The translations under genes were made by a program, and so were the position numbers. The notes under the pieces were generated by a model. It made no database searches. It was not told where the DNA came from and worked only from the letters and a program-made list of their open reading frames with translations. A stretch of DNA of 64,000 nt, from positions 66,268,228 to 66,332,227 of the forward strand of contig OZ024887.1 in NCBI GenBank assembly GCA_964017195.1, given 5' to 3'. Shown here piece by piece: positions 44,941 to 56,307 of this stretch (position 1 is the stretch's first letter; each line of letters starts with the position of its first letter). Source of the stretch: Siderastrea radians (lineage: Eukaryota; Cnidaria; Anthozoa; Scleractinia; Rhizangiidae).

Positions 44941-46946
44941 GACCAAAATGGTACTTGAAATTTCTATCCTGTTTTAGATCAGAACAGCTGAAAAATCATA
45001 CCTTTTCTCAAAGGCTGGGCTGGCACATACCCGTATAGCTTACATAGGGGAGCATTCTCCCACCCCCCTCCCCAAACTTCGCGCGCACATAAAAAGGATT
45101 TTTTTTCACAGTTACACCCTATTTTACTGCGGTATGCAGACCCGAGTTTCGAAACATCATTCTTCAGTTGTGATTCGCCCGTTAAAGTCGTTCATGGATA
45201 AACACTAAGCCGAGAGGAAAATCTCAGATCTTACGGTTCTTTCCTTGATTGTTTACATCTCAGAAAGTTAGTATTTCTTCCCTAAACTCTTTCATGGGCA
45301 GATTTCCGTCAAGGGGTTCCTTATTTCCAGCGGTGTTTTGAGACCATGAGCGAATCACCAAAATCGTAATAATTCACGCATGAACTGAAACGTGTGAGTT
45401 GACAATGGAAATGCTAACTTCCCGAGATATAAGCAAACACATAGAAGCGGAAGATCTGCTTATTTCCTTCATCACGTTGTGATTATGGACAAATGATGAC
45501 GGGCGAACCACTAGTAGCTGGCGAATCATGCCAGTTTGAAAAATCCAGGACTGCGCAGCTGATTCAATTACTGACTCGGAGCAACTGTATGCTAAAACCT
45601 CAAGGTATCTTTATCTTACTGCAATCAACATCAACAGTGCGAGGCGTGCCAGCTTAGCGCCTCGCTGAGAGAAACCTTCAACCTTACTTTAGCCCTGCAT
45701 GACGAAAATGCAATCAGCTCTATCTTAGTCTGGGTGGGAGAGGAGAGGGGAGGTGTTAGGGGGCACCCAACGAATACTTGGGCATTATTGGCGCTGTAAA
45801 ATAATGTTCGGTTTGAAACAACCTGCTTTAAAACGGCATTAGGTAAGGGAAGGTCGCTGGACGGACAAGACAAATGTCATTCATCTGATGTCGGTCTGGA
45901 AACGACATCAGATGGAGGCAGGAGGGCTCCTAAAGGAGGACAAAGCAAATGATCAAATGAGTTGACCCCAGGGGGGGGGGGTGACTTCCATATGAAAGTG
46001 ACAGGGATGCTTGTTGTCTCGTTGAAGGGTGTAAATTGCAGATTTTGGTCTCACCTACGGTGTTCAGGACAGAAAGCCAATATTTTTACTAATGAAGGTA
46101 TTGCCTAGGGTGGACTTTGAACGAAAACGGAAGATTTATGACAATGTTTCTTAAATCTAAAAATAGTGTACAGCATTCGATATAAACATCTTTTGCCCAA
46201 TTTAAATCACTATAGGTCTTATTTGGTAGTTTGTTTAAGCATGGTCTCCTTTAGGGGTCAAATAAAGTCTTAACCACGCCCATATTGGTCTCCTTTAGGG
46301 TTTTAATTCTATTTTCCGACGAACTTCCCCGTCCCTTTCATATGGGAGTCCCCCCCCCGGGGAGGACACGTCCAGCAGGCGTAAAGGGAATTGTATGTGA
46401 TAGTTTCATGATGGCTTAACCACAGCTAGGCTAGTCCCCTACGCAGTAGTTCTTAGTGGTCGTCACACAACGCTTCTCCCCCACTAGTGTACTAAAGCTA
46501 TGCATCAATATCGACTTCCTTTTTCGTAAAAACAGTCAAAACAGGCCAAACGATCGGACGACGGTAACCCCCCCTCCCTCAGAAAAAAATGGGCCCGGGG
46601 AAAAAGAACGGTTTTCGCTACACTCAGTTTACACGTAAAATGAATCAACCCAAACAATTATATATATCCAATATATAACATTTATTTTCTAAACAGATTG
46701 TTTTCAGTTTAATAAATATATCACCAATAATTTATTTGTCACGATATCCGCTTCTTGCGGAAGATATATTTTCTGCATGTAAGATACAACATGCAATCTT
46801 TATATTAGTATAGATATCCTATTTACATATCTTTAAATTTACAACTCTTTGCAACAATTTCATTCTAGTAGAATAAACTGATAACTTTTACTTTAAAATT
46901 TGATGACAACTTTTTTAAGACGTCCTTTTTTTCCTGAACAGTAACA
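44941..46946. other. Spacer before A4, no gene
   Basis: C-rich GGAGCATTCTCCCACCCCC block near 45050, a MITE at 45965-46362, otherwise nothing recognised. The frame 45631-45873 (minus) is not supported. Confidence 0.45.
45965..46362. mobile_element. Second member of the CCATATGAAA MITE family
   Basis: Ends read CC(A)GGGGGGGGG...CTTCCATATGAAAGTGAC at the left and the inverse at the right, with the same internal GGTCTCCTTTAGGG words as 36365-36739. No clear target duplication is left. Confidence 0.8.
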
Positions 46947-49900
46947 TTATGATGCAATCATGTCGCCAAGGTCTTTGTGGAAACGTGTCAGCAGATTGCG
47001 AAGATCTCTTACAATGACGTAATTTCTGACATCACACACAGCCCTCGATCCGTGTTCTTCGTTGTTGTCCGTAAAATCCTCCTCTATTGTGACTTCCGTG
47101 AAGGTCACTTCAACACTGGTCATTTCAGCGTTTTCCTTGTTTTCTTCGCCAATAATTTCCTGGAAGAATTAAGAAAGGTAGCTGTAGTTGACTGAGAATA
47201 TCATATTTACTATGTGGGGGGAGGGGGGGAGGGTGGTAGGTGCTCTCTTGAAAATATGAGCAATACTGAACAAATTATGATCTTCGTTCTCCTATACTGG
47301 TTCTTTATTAAGACTAGTCTGACTAGTCGAAATATTGGCAATTAAATATGTCCTATACATTTTTCTGTTGCACTATCTGGCAAGTGCAAATTATTCTAAA
47401 ACATGAATGTGCAGGCACCAAGGGTAACAAAGGGGATAAGTTTTAACCATTTTGGTTTGCAATAGGGTATGGGTATGGGTATGGGTATGGTTTGCAATTG
47501 GGCTAAGGTAGACCGAGTAGGGTCTCAAGCTCTGGCCATAAAACACTGGGATAACGCTTGAGTTTATTAATAGCCGTCGGGGCTTTATAGTAAAAGATCT
47601 TACCAGAAATTCTTTGGTAATTTCGTTGAGTTGGTTCTCCAGTTGTCCTGACCTGGGCGGGGCAGGGGGTGAAACATGGTTTCTTCTCAGCTGTAGGAAG
47701 TAAAACAAAACAAGTTGTGAAAGATGAAATCGCCCCAAATATATTTCTGAAAGAAAATTGACAATGATTGATACAGACAGTTCTTTATGCCTATCATCCA
47801 TTTAATTTTACCATTTGATAAAGGTGTTATCGTTCAAGCTTAGCTCTACTTTTGTTTTTAATTTGTGGATTGTCGTTTGTGCACCGCAGTTCAAGTAGCA
47901 CTCAAGAAGGTGCGAGAAGCAATCGGCTACATCTTCTGCTCCTCAAAGCACTTTTCTTGTAACATCTTTTATGTTCTTTCCAATTTGTGCGTGCTTGTGA
48001 TATAAATTATACAGTCGAACGCGTTTCCACTTTTAACGCTTCATTTGATGCGAAAACTAAAAAAAAATAAATTTGCAAGAAATAAATTTTCTTACCACTG
48101 TCCACATCAGGCTCGTGATGTCCGTTATAAGTGACGCCATCTGTTCACTTAGTTCCTGTCCTGGTTCATCTGTGCTCTTAGTTACCAGTCTCACAGCCGC
48201 GTTGAAAAGCCGAAATCTTTGCAGATCATCTCCCATGATGGTTGCGTCAGTTTTCTGTGGTGAAGGAGTTAAAATTATAGATGCGTCAAGTTGGTTCTTG
48301 AGACTGTAAATGAAATTCTAGTTCTAGTTCAACGTAGTTTCCAGCGCTGAAAATTTCACACCGAAAGACTTGTGGTTTCAATATATCATTTCACGCAAAA
48401 GCCTTTCTAAGGGGCTGTTTAAATGGAGGGAGGAAGATCCTAGCACTAGGAAGATCCTAGAAGGCGAAACAAATTTTCGTTTGGTTTACATGCAGAAATT
48501 TCGGTCGGGTTGGTTGCTGGAAGTCAAATAAAACTGTCGGCCTTTAGCAGCTGAACGCCCAGCCGCTGCCATGTTTGTTTTTCTGTCCCTAGAACTAGGA
48601 TCTTCCGGGCGAAGGTAGTTTACATGGTGCTAGGATCCTCCTAGCGCTAGGATCTTCCTATCTCTCAGCTAGGAAGATCCTAGCACTAGAAAGATCCTAG
48701 CGCTAGGGCCAAGTACAACATTTTGCATGTAAACTAAATACAGAAAACATATGGAGCTAGGATGATCCTCCTTCTAGGATCTTCTTAGCGCTAGGATCTT
48801 CCTCCCTCCATGTAAACAACCCCCAAGACTATAACAATTTGTGCATGTCATGTAGCAACAACTTTAGTGTTCAGTCACGCAAGGCTTCTCCCGTTGCATG
48901 ACGACCCTAAGATAGAACCTTGAATATTATATTGTTCACGATTGTTGAGGCCGGGATTCGAATCCGCGACCTTCCGGCTAAGCTAATCATGTGAAATTGT
49001 CCTTGATATAACCTGTTTTTATTAATTCACAAGCCAGACATTATTGCCAGTCAGGAATTTTTAGGTCTATTTGATTTGCGGGATTCTCGGTTGATTTGGA
49101 AAATTTTTGTTTCAGAGAAACTCTATTCGACTCTCTGCCAACTTGTAGCTTTTTGGGAAGAATCAAAGAATCGAAAAGAACACCCAAATCAGTCACCTTT
49201 TTCCTTGTGTTAGACTTCGAAATTAAAGCGAATGTGTTTTACGCTTCAAAACACAGTAGAAAAGACATCAGATAAAATTGCATTGTCATACTAACCCTCT
49301 TCACTAAAGATCTTGTAAGTTCCGGGAATTCCAGGTGATTGACCGCGTCTATATTCACTCCGTGACGAAGGAGTAATGGCGCCTGTGAAAAAATGTAGAC
49401 AAATTTAAACTCAGTGGTTAGTAGACTCAGGGACGGCGGAGCCGGGGGGTCTGGGCGGGCTTTAGCCCCCCCACTTTTGAGGAGGATGACATTTTATTTT
49501 GTTTTAGTATATGGTACGTATAAAGAAATTGAAAAAAAAAGGAGAACAAGAAAACGAAAGAATTCTCTTCAGGTTATTCTCCCAAAGAATAAGAGTATTT
49601 GCCAGATGAAACTAGTGTTTAAATTGTTATTGCTTGATTAAGTCACAAGAATTAACAAAGCTACAACTTTATACAAACCTCGTCGGAAACTTTTCGCGTT
49701 TACGTATTTTTAACATTTTCTCAGCGTGTGCTTCCTTCCCACAGACGGGAAGCTTGTGTCAAAAAGCCGCAGGTTAGCGTAGGAGACCGGAAGGCTGAGA
49801 AATAACCTCCAAAATATTGCTGTAAGCACTAAAAGTGCCTTTCATTTTATCCTTTATCCAGGCTAATTATTTCAAGAAGTATATCGCGGAGAATGCTGTA

Positions 49901-50813
49901 AATACGATTTCCGAGACTCTAGATTTCATCCTTCCCAGACCATTCATCCATCCATCCTTCCCCAGACCCCCCAACCAACTCGCGCCTCCGGCGCTCGTTT
50001 TCAGCCCCCCCACCCACTTCAAAATACGCTCCGCCGTCCCTGAGACTCTACGAGAAATAATGAAACTGATTCTGGCCTTAAGAACTAGCAAAAGGATCCA
50101 TTTCTAGGAAAAGTTTTTGGGACATGTAAATAGAATATCTTCTAACCATATGATTTGAACCAGACTAAAACTCCTTTTCGTAACATTGCGTGTAGAACTG
50201 AAACAATCGATAACGGAAGAAATGTGATGTGTCAGCATCTCGACCGCCTCGTTTGCCAATAGTATTTATATGTCAAACATTAACGAATTAAGGTAGATAA
50301 CTGTTTTCAAAACGGTTTTCAAACATTTGCTGTAGAAAACCAAGTTACATGCAACAGTCAAGAAAAAACGCTTTGGATGGCAAAAAACATTTCCAAGATC
50401 ATAACAAAGTTCGCACTTCCGCTCACTGCATCGAATTATCTTTATCCGCTAGTTTCTCGGTACATTTCTGATCAGTAACTGTGATTTATGTGAACTGGTG
50501 TATACATTAAACGAGCTATTATGGGCGGTGTTCAAGCGAAAATAATTTTAAGTAGTTTCGGAAATAGTGATACGTGTGTGTTGCAGTAGTGACCCGGAAC
50601 ACGTTGTCCGCAATCCGAGATAGATTTCTTCATCAATTCATCGTTATTGGTAGAAAACGTTTAATATTATTAATAAGAACAAATCTTAAGGCTGAAACTC
50701 ACCAGTACATCTTGGCAGTTCTGTTGATGTTCCCCTAGTTGGTCTTGTATGCTTCGGAAATTTGCTACATCTTCATGCGTTAATGTTAAACGTCTCTTCT
50801 TATGTTCAGCCAT
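46947..50813 (-). CDS. Unrecognised five-exon gene, copy 2 (complete)
   Basis: Exons are 50813-50703, 49382-49296, 48254-48096, 47690-47604 and 47159-46947 (111, 87, 159, 87 and 213 bp with stop). All introns are GT-AG in phase 0 and the reading gives 218 residues from MAEHKKRR to LGDMIAS. Exon 2 encodes APLLLRHGVNID..., exon 3 a stretch ending TDITSLMWTV, exon 4 LRRNHVSPPAPPRSGQ..., and exon 5 an acidic segment (EEDFTDNNEEHG) followed by CDVRNYVIVRDLRNLLTRF. No signal peptide, membrane span or known domain seen. Substitutions against copy 1 are often silent, and there is no indel in shared coding sequence. Intron 1 contains a 615-bp MITE and intron 2 a 414-bp MITE, neither disturbing splice sites. 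A conserved intracellular protein is inferred; function unknown. Confidence 0.8.
47466..47490. repeat. (GGTATG)n microsatellite
   Basis: Four units in the last intron of the five-exon gene copy 2; the same place in A1 has a single GGTATG. Confidence 0.85.
48411..48824. mobile_element. 414-bp MITE in intron 2 of the five-exon gene
   Basis: Ends GGGGCTGTTTAAATGGAGGG and, inverted, GGGGTTGTTTACATGGAGGG. The interior repeats AAGATCCTAGC(A/G)CTAG in both orientations. A1 has the empty site (CTTTTCTAAGACTCAG near 1540), consistent with a 2-3 bp duplication of A/AG bases. Confidence 0.88.
48893..48990 (-). repeat. tRNA-like B-box fragment of a SINE
   Basis: On the minus strand GGTCGCGGATTCGAATCCCG has a good B box and the CCGG... 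end of a tRNA-derived head; no matching A box is clear. A1 keeps only a truncated part (near 1580). Confidence 0.35.
49428..50042. mobile_element. 615-bp TIR element in intron 1 of the five-exon gene
   Basis: Ends CAGGGACGGCGGAGC are inverted at both sides, with G- or C-runs next to them. AGACT flanks left (49423-49427) and right (50043-50047). A1 has the empty site with one AGACT (about 2030). The CAGGG terminus is hAT-like; the duplication found is 5 bp. No transposase. Confidence 0.88.
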
Positions 50814-50860
50814 TTCGGTAATAACTCTTGTGTCTTGTCTCCTCGCTATATATCGGTTCA

Positions 50861-50896
50861 CAACTGAGTGTCGCCAGGCGTGCTCGCTTTATATAA
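50861..50896 (-). promoter_or_regulatory. TATA box and initiator of five-exon gene copy 2
   Basis: Minus strand TTATATAAAG (50887-50896), then TCAGTTG (50861-50867) about 31 bp downstream, then the ATG at 50813. Order and spacing are the same as in copy 1. Confidence 0.65.
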
Positions 50897-50899
50897 GGT

Positions 50900-52829
50900 G
50901 ACTTCACGGGAAAAAACCTTTCTAAAGAGAGGGAAAAATCCCTTTCTTAGAAATATCACGAGGTCACTTAGAAGTGAATTTGTAAATATATAATGACCTT
51001 ACTTCCGCGAAAATCAATTTGAGACGATCGGTTTCTCTGAGCTTTGTGTGAGACATTAACCTGGTCTATTTAAAGAACAAGAAAGAGTAGTATAAGATTA
51101 TTTCGCTTTTTGAAGAAGATCATTCGTAATCACATTAGGTTTTCAAAATAACAACTTTAAAAATAGTAGTGGCTCAGTCAAGCGTCCCTGTTACATGCTT
51201 TTATTCTTTCGTTTTCGATTTCAGTGGCAAAATTTCGATCACATGCTGAGCTTATGTTGGACTCAAAAGTCCCTCTCACACGCGTGCAAGCTCTCTCAAA
51301 AGCTCTTAAGAACGTAATCACGTGCCTCGTTAAAAATAGAATTTGACCGATCCAGCAGAACTGAAAGTTTCTCTTTTGTCCAGTGGTTAGAATTTCCCAG
51401 TGACGGTTGTCCTTCTAACCGCAAAATAGGTCAGTCTGCTCGAGAGAACACGCTGTATCCTCCATTTTATGTCTACAGGCTAACCCCAAAAAGTATTCCG
51501 TTTCCCATCGCCCGCTCCGGTTCGTATCTTGTGTGGGTCGTTTGGTCGATTAAAAAAGGCCGAGAAAAGAAACATTAACAAATTAATAAATAAACAAGAA
51601 ATTCTGAAGAATTTACAGGCGGCCGATGGTAACTCTGCCCGCTTCTTAAAATTCCAAGGAGGCCCAGCACGTGAATCTATGTGACCAAAACAGTGACTAC
51701 GTATTTGAAGCAATATTTTGACTAATGTTGTGACACTATCGAGAAAGATATTTTGGATGTTCCGACGAATTTACAGGTATTCTGAAGAATATATTCGCGT
51801 TGCATCCTTGGTCTGGAATGTGTGACCTTAGCACTAACTTATAGCATCGATAACATGAGAGATATAAAGGAAATGTAATCCGAATCACGTGCAAGAAATA
51901 CAAATTAATTACGTTTATCGGTAACACTATACTAAGAACACGATATCCTTCCCCTAGTTGAGATAAGAAATCTAAATCAATCACTCGACGAGAGGGTCAT
52001 CATTACTACAAGCTAAAATCGGATATGTCTAAATGTCTATGAAAAATAACAAAAGCGACTTTCATTGAAACGTTCAAAGTTCGCTCAACCATAACAATCA
52101 AAACAATATACATGTAGTCAGAAACGGTTGTTTTTCGCTACAGTCACCAACAATATTTCTCAGCACTTGTAAGTTCAGTTCAAGTGAGAACATAGTCTCG
52201 GAGACGTGCACTTGTGCACCACGGCCGACTAACAATTCCAAGAGAGTCTCAATAATATCTACTCCGTGACCGCCATGTTGTAATGAGAGCTAATGAGCCG
52301 CTATCACTCTAAAATTTATTCCAAGAAGCAGTCAACAATGAGGGCTGTGCGAGTCGCTTAAAGATGTTAAACTTGAAAATACCCGAGAAAAGGGAGTGGG
52401 CAATGAAATCAGAAACTTTTTTTAGCCTTTGAAAAGTTGGCTATGGGTCGGTTAGGCGATGTTGAACGAACCATTTTACGGTGGTAGAAGCATTTGGTTT
52501 ACTCACAGACGTTGATACTAAGTACCGGAGCCGTCCTGTGTATTAAAGTAACTACTAGGAGCTCATTAAGGAAACGGTCCCCTGTAAACAGATCTGGGAT
52601 GCGTTTCTCGAAAGTCCCGGAACGTTTTCGGCCCCGAAAAGCAATATGTAAAAAAATGAAAAACTCATTGAAAGCTGTTATTTTAGTTTGTCTTTAAGAT
52701 AAGACATGTTTAACTCATAGCAAAGTTTCATGCTTAGAATCTTCTTTGTTTACAAGATAAAGCGTGAATTATCGTAGCCGAAATCCACCCGAAAAGTTTC
52801 GGGGCTTTTGACAAACGCACACCTGATCC
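50900..52829. other. Spacer upstream of the five-exon gene copy 2
   Basis: Partly collinear with 2830-3950. It carries an extra ~650 bp (about 51590-52230) that shares short blocks with 30710 and 32300. No gene recognised. Confidence 0.45.
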
Positions 52830-53405
52830 GAAGGGGCTTTCCATTTGGCCAAAATTTACGGTTCACCCTGACCAGCTGAAATTCAAATGGAACGCGCAGA
52901 TCTATGTAATTTTCCGGAACAAGCGGACATCGACCTTTAAAGGTTCTCCACGCCGTTCTAAGCAGACGACCTTCGAAGGTACTCCACTTTTTCCGTTCCA
53001 ACCGGTTGGAACGGAAATTACCATTCCATTTGCACAATTTCCATTTCTGCTGCTCGCGCTGCAAACTTGCTTCCATGATAAGTACACACTGTAGACTAAA
53101 AATAGTTTTAATTTCCTTCTGGCAAAACAACAACGAGCAGCTGCTATAGAAACAAAGTCAAAATCATTACAAAGTTTTCAATTTCTTTATCAAAATTGTC
53201 CATACTGTCAGAAAGTAAAGGCAGTGCAACTTAATTGGCCTCTTTTGCCATCACACGAGGTTTTTGATTATCCAGTGAGATTGCAAGTTTGGAACTGAAA
53301 AGGAAACTTCGCCCGGGTTGAAAAAATCTTTCCATTTGACACGGAAAGTTTCCGACATTTCAAACCGAAAATTTTGGCTAAATGGAAAGGGAGGAAAGCG
53401 CCCCC
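52830..53405. mobile_element. TIR-type repeat, A4 copy
   Basis: Same element as 3955-4545, with CTTTCCATTTGGCCAAAATT at the left and the inverted GGCTAAATGGAAAG at the right. Confidence 0.45.
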
Positions 53406-53414
53406 GGTCGAACT

Positions 53415-53585
53415 GGATCTATTTTGTTTTATTAGCTTCGCCATTAAGAAAACAAAGAGAAGAACAAGAAAAGGAAGTTAAATAAATTACTTATAAAACT
53501 AATACAATAAACAAAGCAAAACACAGAACTCGAATAAATACGGCAGGGTAACTACAACAGCGGGTAGCCAATTACTGTGAAATAG
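53415..53585. mobile_element. ~170-bp A4-specific AT-rich insertion
   Basis: Interrupts the sequence that is continuous in A1 (CTGGATCCATCTGGGAACAG near 4557). A/T-rich with TTAAATAAATTAC; probably a retroelement fragment, family unknown. Confidence 0.4.
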
Positions 53586-55053
53586 TCCCATCTGGGTACA
53601 GTCCCTTGTGAACATAAAAATGTAAAGCCCAGTACTGTTTTCAATGTAAAACTGCTATACACTGTTGTAGCTTCTCCGCAGGCACTTGAGAATTGAGTAG
53701 AAGAGTCCGAGGCGAGGAGGAAAAAGGACGAGAGGGGGAAGGCATTAACAGCCAACTTATTATCGCGATGCCGGGATCCCACCTAGTCGGGCTGAGATTT
53801 TTCCATGTAATCGCGAAGTTGATTTTTAGTGTGTTTCACAGACGTGCCGAGATCCTGGCAAACCGAGCCAGCCCGGTTAACCGGGCAAGCCCACCTCATG
53901 TAATCGGCCCCTAACTCGAGAAATTTCTCTCGTTTTCTGGAATATCGGCTGTGGTTTGTGAAAATACACAGTTTGCCTTCTTTATTCATTAAATAAATGG
54001 AAGTATGAAAGGCGAATTACCAAAATGAATTACTGATGTCTGAATAGATCGATAAATGAATAAGTTTCTATGGCCACACCGAATGCTCTTGAAAAATGTG
54101 GCGATTAAAATCGCTCACACCACATATCAGTGGCAGTATGGCTTTGACAGTTGGCGCTGTAAAAGGTTGCAAATAGCATTCAAGCATTAAATTCGAGTAT
54201 CACTGAACGACTGAATAGATCTCAACCCCGCTCCCAGGCCCTTTCTTTCATCCCTCGAGGGATGAAGAGACTGGGTCCTTGGAAGGAAGTTGACTGGAAT
54301 CTTGATGGCTAAAAGCATTGAGGCGAAACACCCGGTCAGCTTTCATCTGTCGGTTGAGGGCTGAAAGTTTTATCAACTTGACGCTTTATACTCACTTTGA
54401 CAGCTGACGCTAAAAATATCATCTATCAGATAATTGACTCGACTGACCGACAAACTCATATCGAGACCATCTCGTGAAGACACGAATGGCGAATTTTTGA
54501 ATATTTTTGGACGTACCATTTCCACGAGTCAGCCACTTTGAAGTTTTAAACCACATTCTTTCTTCCAAAAGTAAGTAAACCAATTTAAAAGCAATTGATT
54601 TTGCTGTTTATAATCAGGGATAAAAAGAAAGTTTAAAAATTATTCATGGGTACTCGCACGGAGGCTAAGAACAAAGTGGTGAGACATCCAATATTTACAG
54701 AGTTAATATCTATTTTAATGCTCTAAAACAAACGTGGAAAAAAATCAAAGAAAGACTGTTGCAAAACACAGCACTGTTCTGAAACTAGCCAAACACATAC
54801 CATTAGTGGGAGGAACTAACAAAATATCATGGACCAGGCTAGCTCTGACATCTTAAGCGAATGGTACACAGATCAAGATCCTTCAACTGTGTTCGGCTTT
54901 TGCCGTTCAACATATTGAGATTTTTAATAGTACAGAACCTGGTTGTTCAACAATGCTGGTCGGCTGGTGTAACATGTTAAGTGACCTAAGTTTCAACACC
55001 GATTCAACCATCATGATGTTACGCCGTTCATGATTTGCTGAACAGGGTTCGTG

Positions 55054-55075
55054 ACATTTGTTGATCAACAAATGT
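55054..55075. repeat. 22-bp perfect palindrome, A4 copy
   Basis: Identical to 7802-7823 and 25591-25612. Confidence 0.65.
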
Positions 55076-56006
55076 TAGACTTTGTGTGACTTGCTTTTAA
55101 GACCCAATATTTAACACTAAGCTAAGATGTTCACCCCTGTTAGATGTTACAAAATAACTATAACATAACTATAATATTTAACTGTTAGATGTTACAAAAT
55201 AACTATAATACAAATAATCCAGTAAATGTTATGATTTTTGTACACAACACCACAGCCAAGCTCTTAAATTAAGGGGCTGCGTCACCGGGATTTTCCTGGC
55301 GTTTCCTTCAAAACTTCGCTAAAATTATTATTAAATGCCTTCGCTCCCACAAAAAAATGCTTCTGGTACACCAAAAGGAAGTTTTCAAGTCAAATTTCGC
55401 AACGAGTGCAACCCACAATATGTTTTTCAATGATTTTTGTAAGATACAAGCACAGAACTTGAAAACGTTCAAGTTTTAATCTATTTCTATCCTGTGGCCA
55501 TCCGTGGCCAAAGACGTTTATTAATGGTTTCACTGAATTAGTATGGTGTCTGAACAAGAAATGGACCATCATTTCTGGGTTTTCATTTATGTAAATGTGG
55601 CTATTGGCTTTTCAGAGTATTACAGACGCCAGAAAAATCCCTTTGACACTTTACTGGCACCTTACTTTGGCTCAAACAATTCTCAGTCATTTTTTTTTGT
55701 AAAAACCTCTTTACCCGGTCACTCCGTTAATACGGCCAACACAAGAGCCACATAGGATTAAGTCTACTTAACCATTTCCATAACAAAATTAACTCCGGTA
55801 CAGTATGCAGCCACAGTATACAGCGTGAAGAGTATACACCTTTATTAGACCGGTGTACGTGTATCAAGATTATTTTCACTTTCTATTCTCCTTTGTCCAA
55901 CACTATCACTTCCTCTTTTCATGAGGCAATTATCCTTTTTCTTTCTGATGGACAAGCTCTGCTACATCATTATACAAGTTCTCGTTAGTGACATCTGTAC
56001 ATTTTG

Positions 56007-56082
56007 TTGCACATTATTTGCGAGAACTTGTTTTTAAACAAGATCTCGCAAATAATGTGCAAATGATGTTTAAAAACATCAT
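56007..56082. repeat. Two adjacent hairpins created in A4
   Basis: 56007-56062 has ~27-bp arms (TTGCACATTATTTGCGAGA...) around TTTTTAA. 56063-56082 is a smaller inverted repeat, ATGATGTTT and AAACATCAT. A1 has only the left arm (about 8833-8860), so the right arm is a templated inverted copy. Confidence 0.75.
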
Positions 56083-56307
56083 GCCGGACAACTGATCAGA
56101 TCATTTCCTTAAACGAAATGAAATCATGAGGAGAAATTTGTTGCTGGTCACTATTGGGGTTTAAAGGGTTGACGAGGTCTCACTGTGATATCCAACACGA
56201 CTATTACTATTTTTGTTTTTGCAGCTAGAATTCAAACGAAGTTGACTGTGAACAAGAAAATTGATTTTATTGATTGATCAAGAGTACGCGCAGTGTTACG
56301 TCTAATC

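Larger units (their letters stand above)
53586..56224. other. ST4 upstream region
   Basis: Collinear with 4575-4750 and 6726-9020. No coding exon supported. It contains the palindromes at 54247-54266 (20 bp, same as 6949) and 55054-55075 (22 bp), an A4-only hairpin pair at 56007-56082, and the splice acceptor ending at 56224 (TTTTTGCAG). Confidence 0.5.

Noticed and set aside
56293..56307. Earlier start for ST4 (five extra residues)
   Set aside because: The codon is GTG; the ATG at 56308 aligns with ATG starts in the other three copies.
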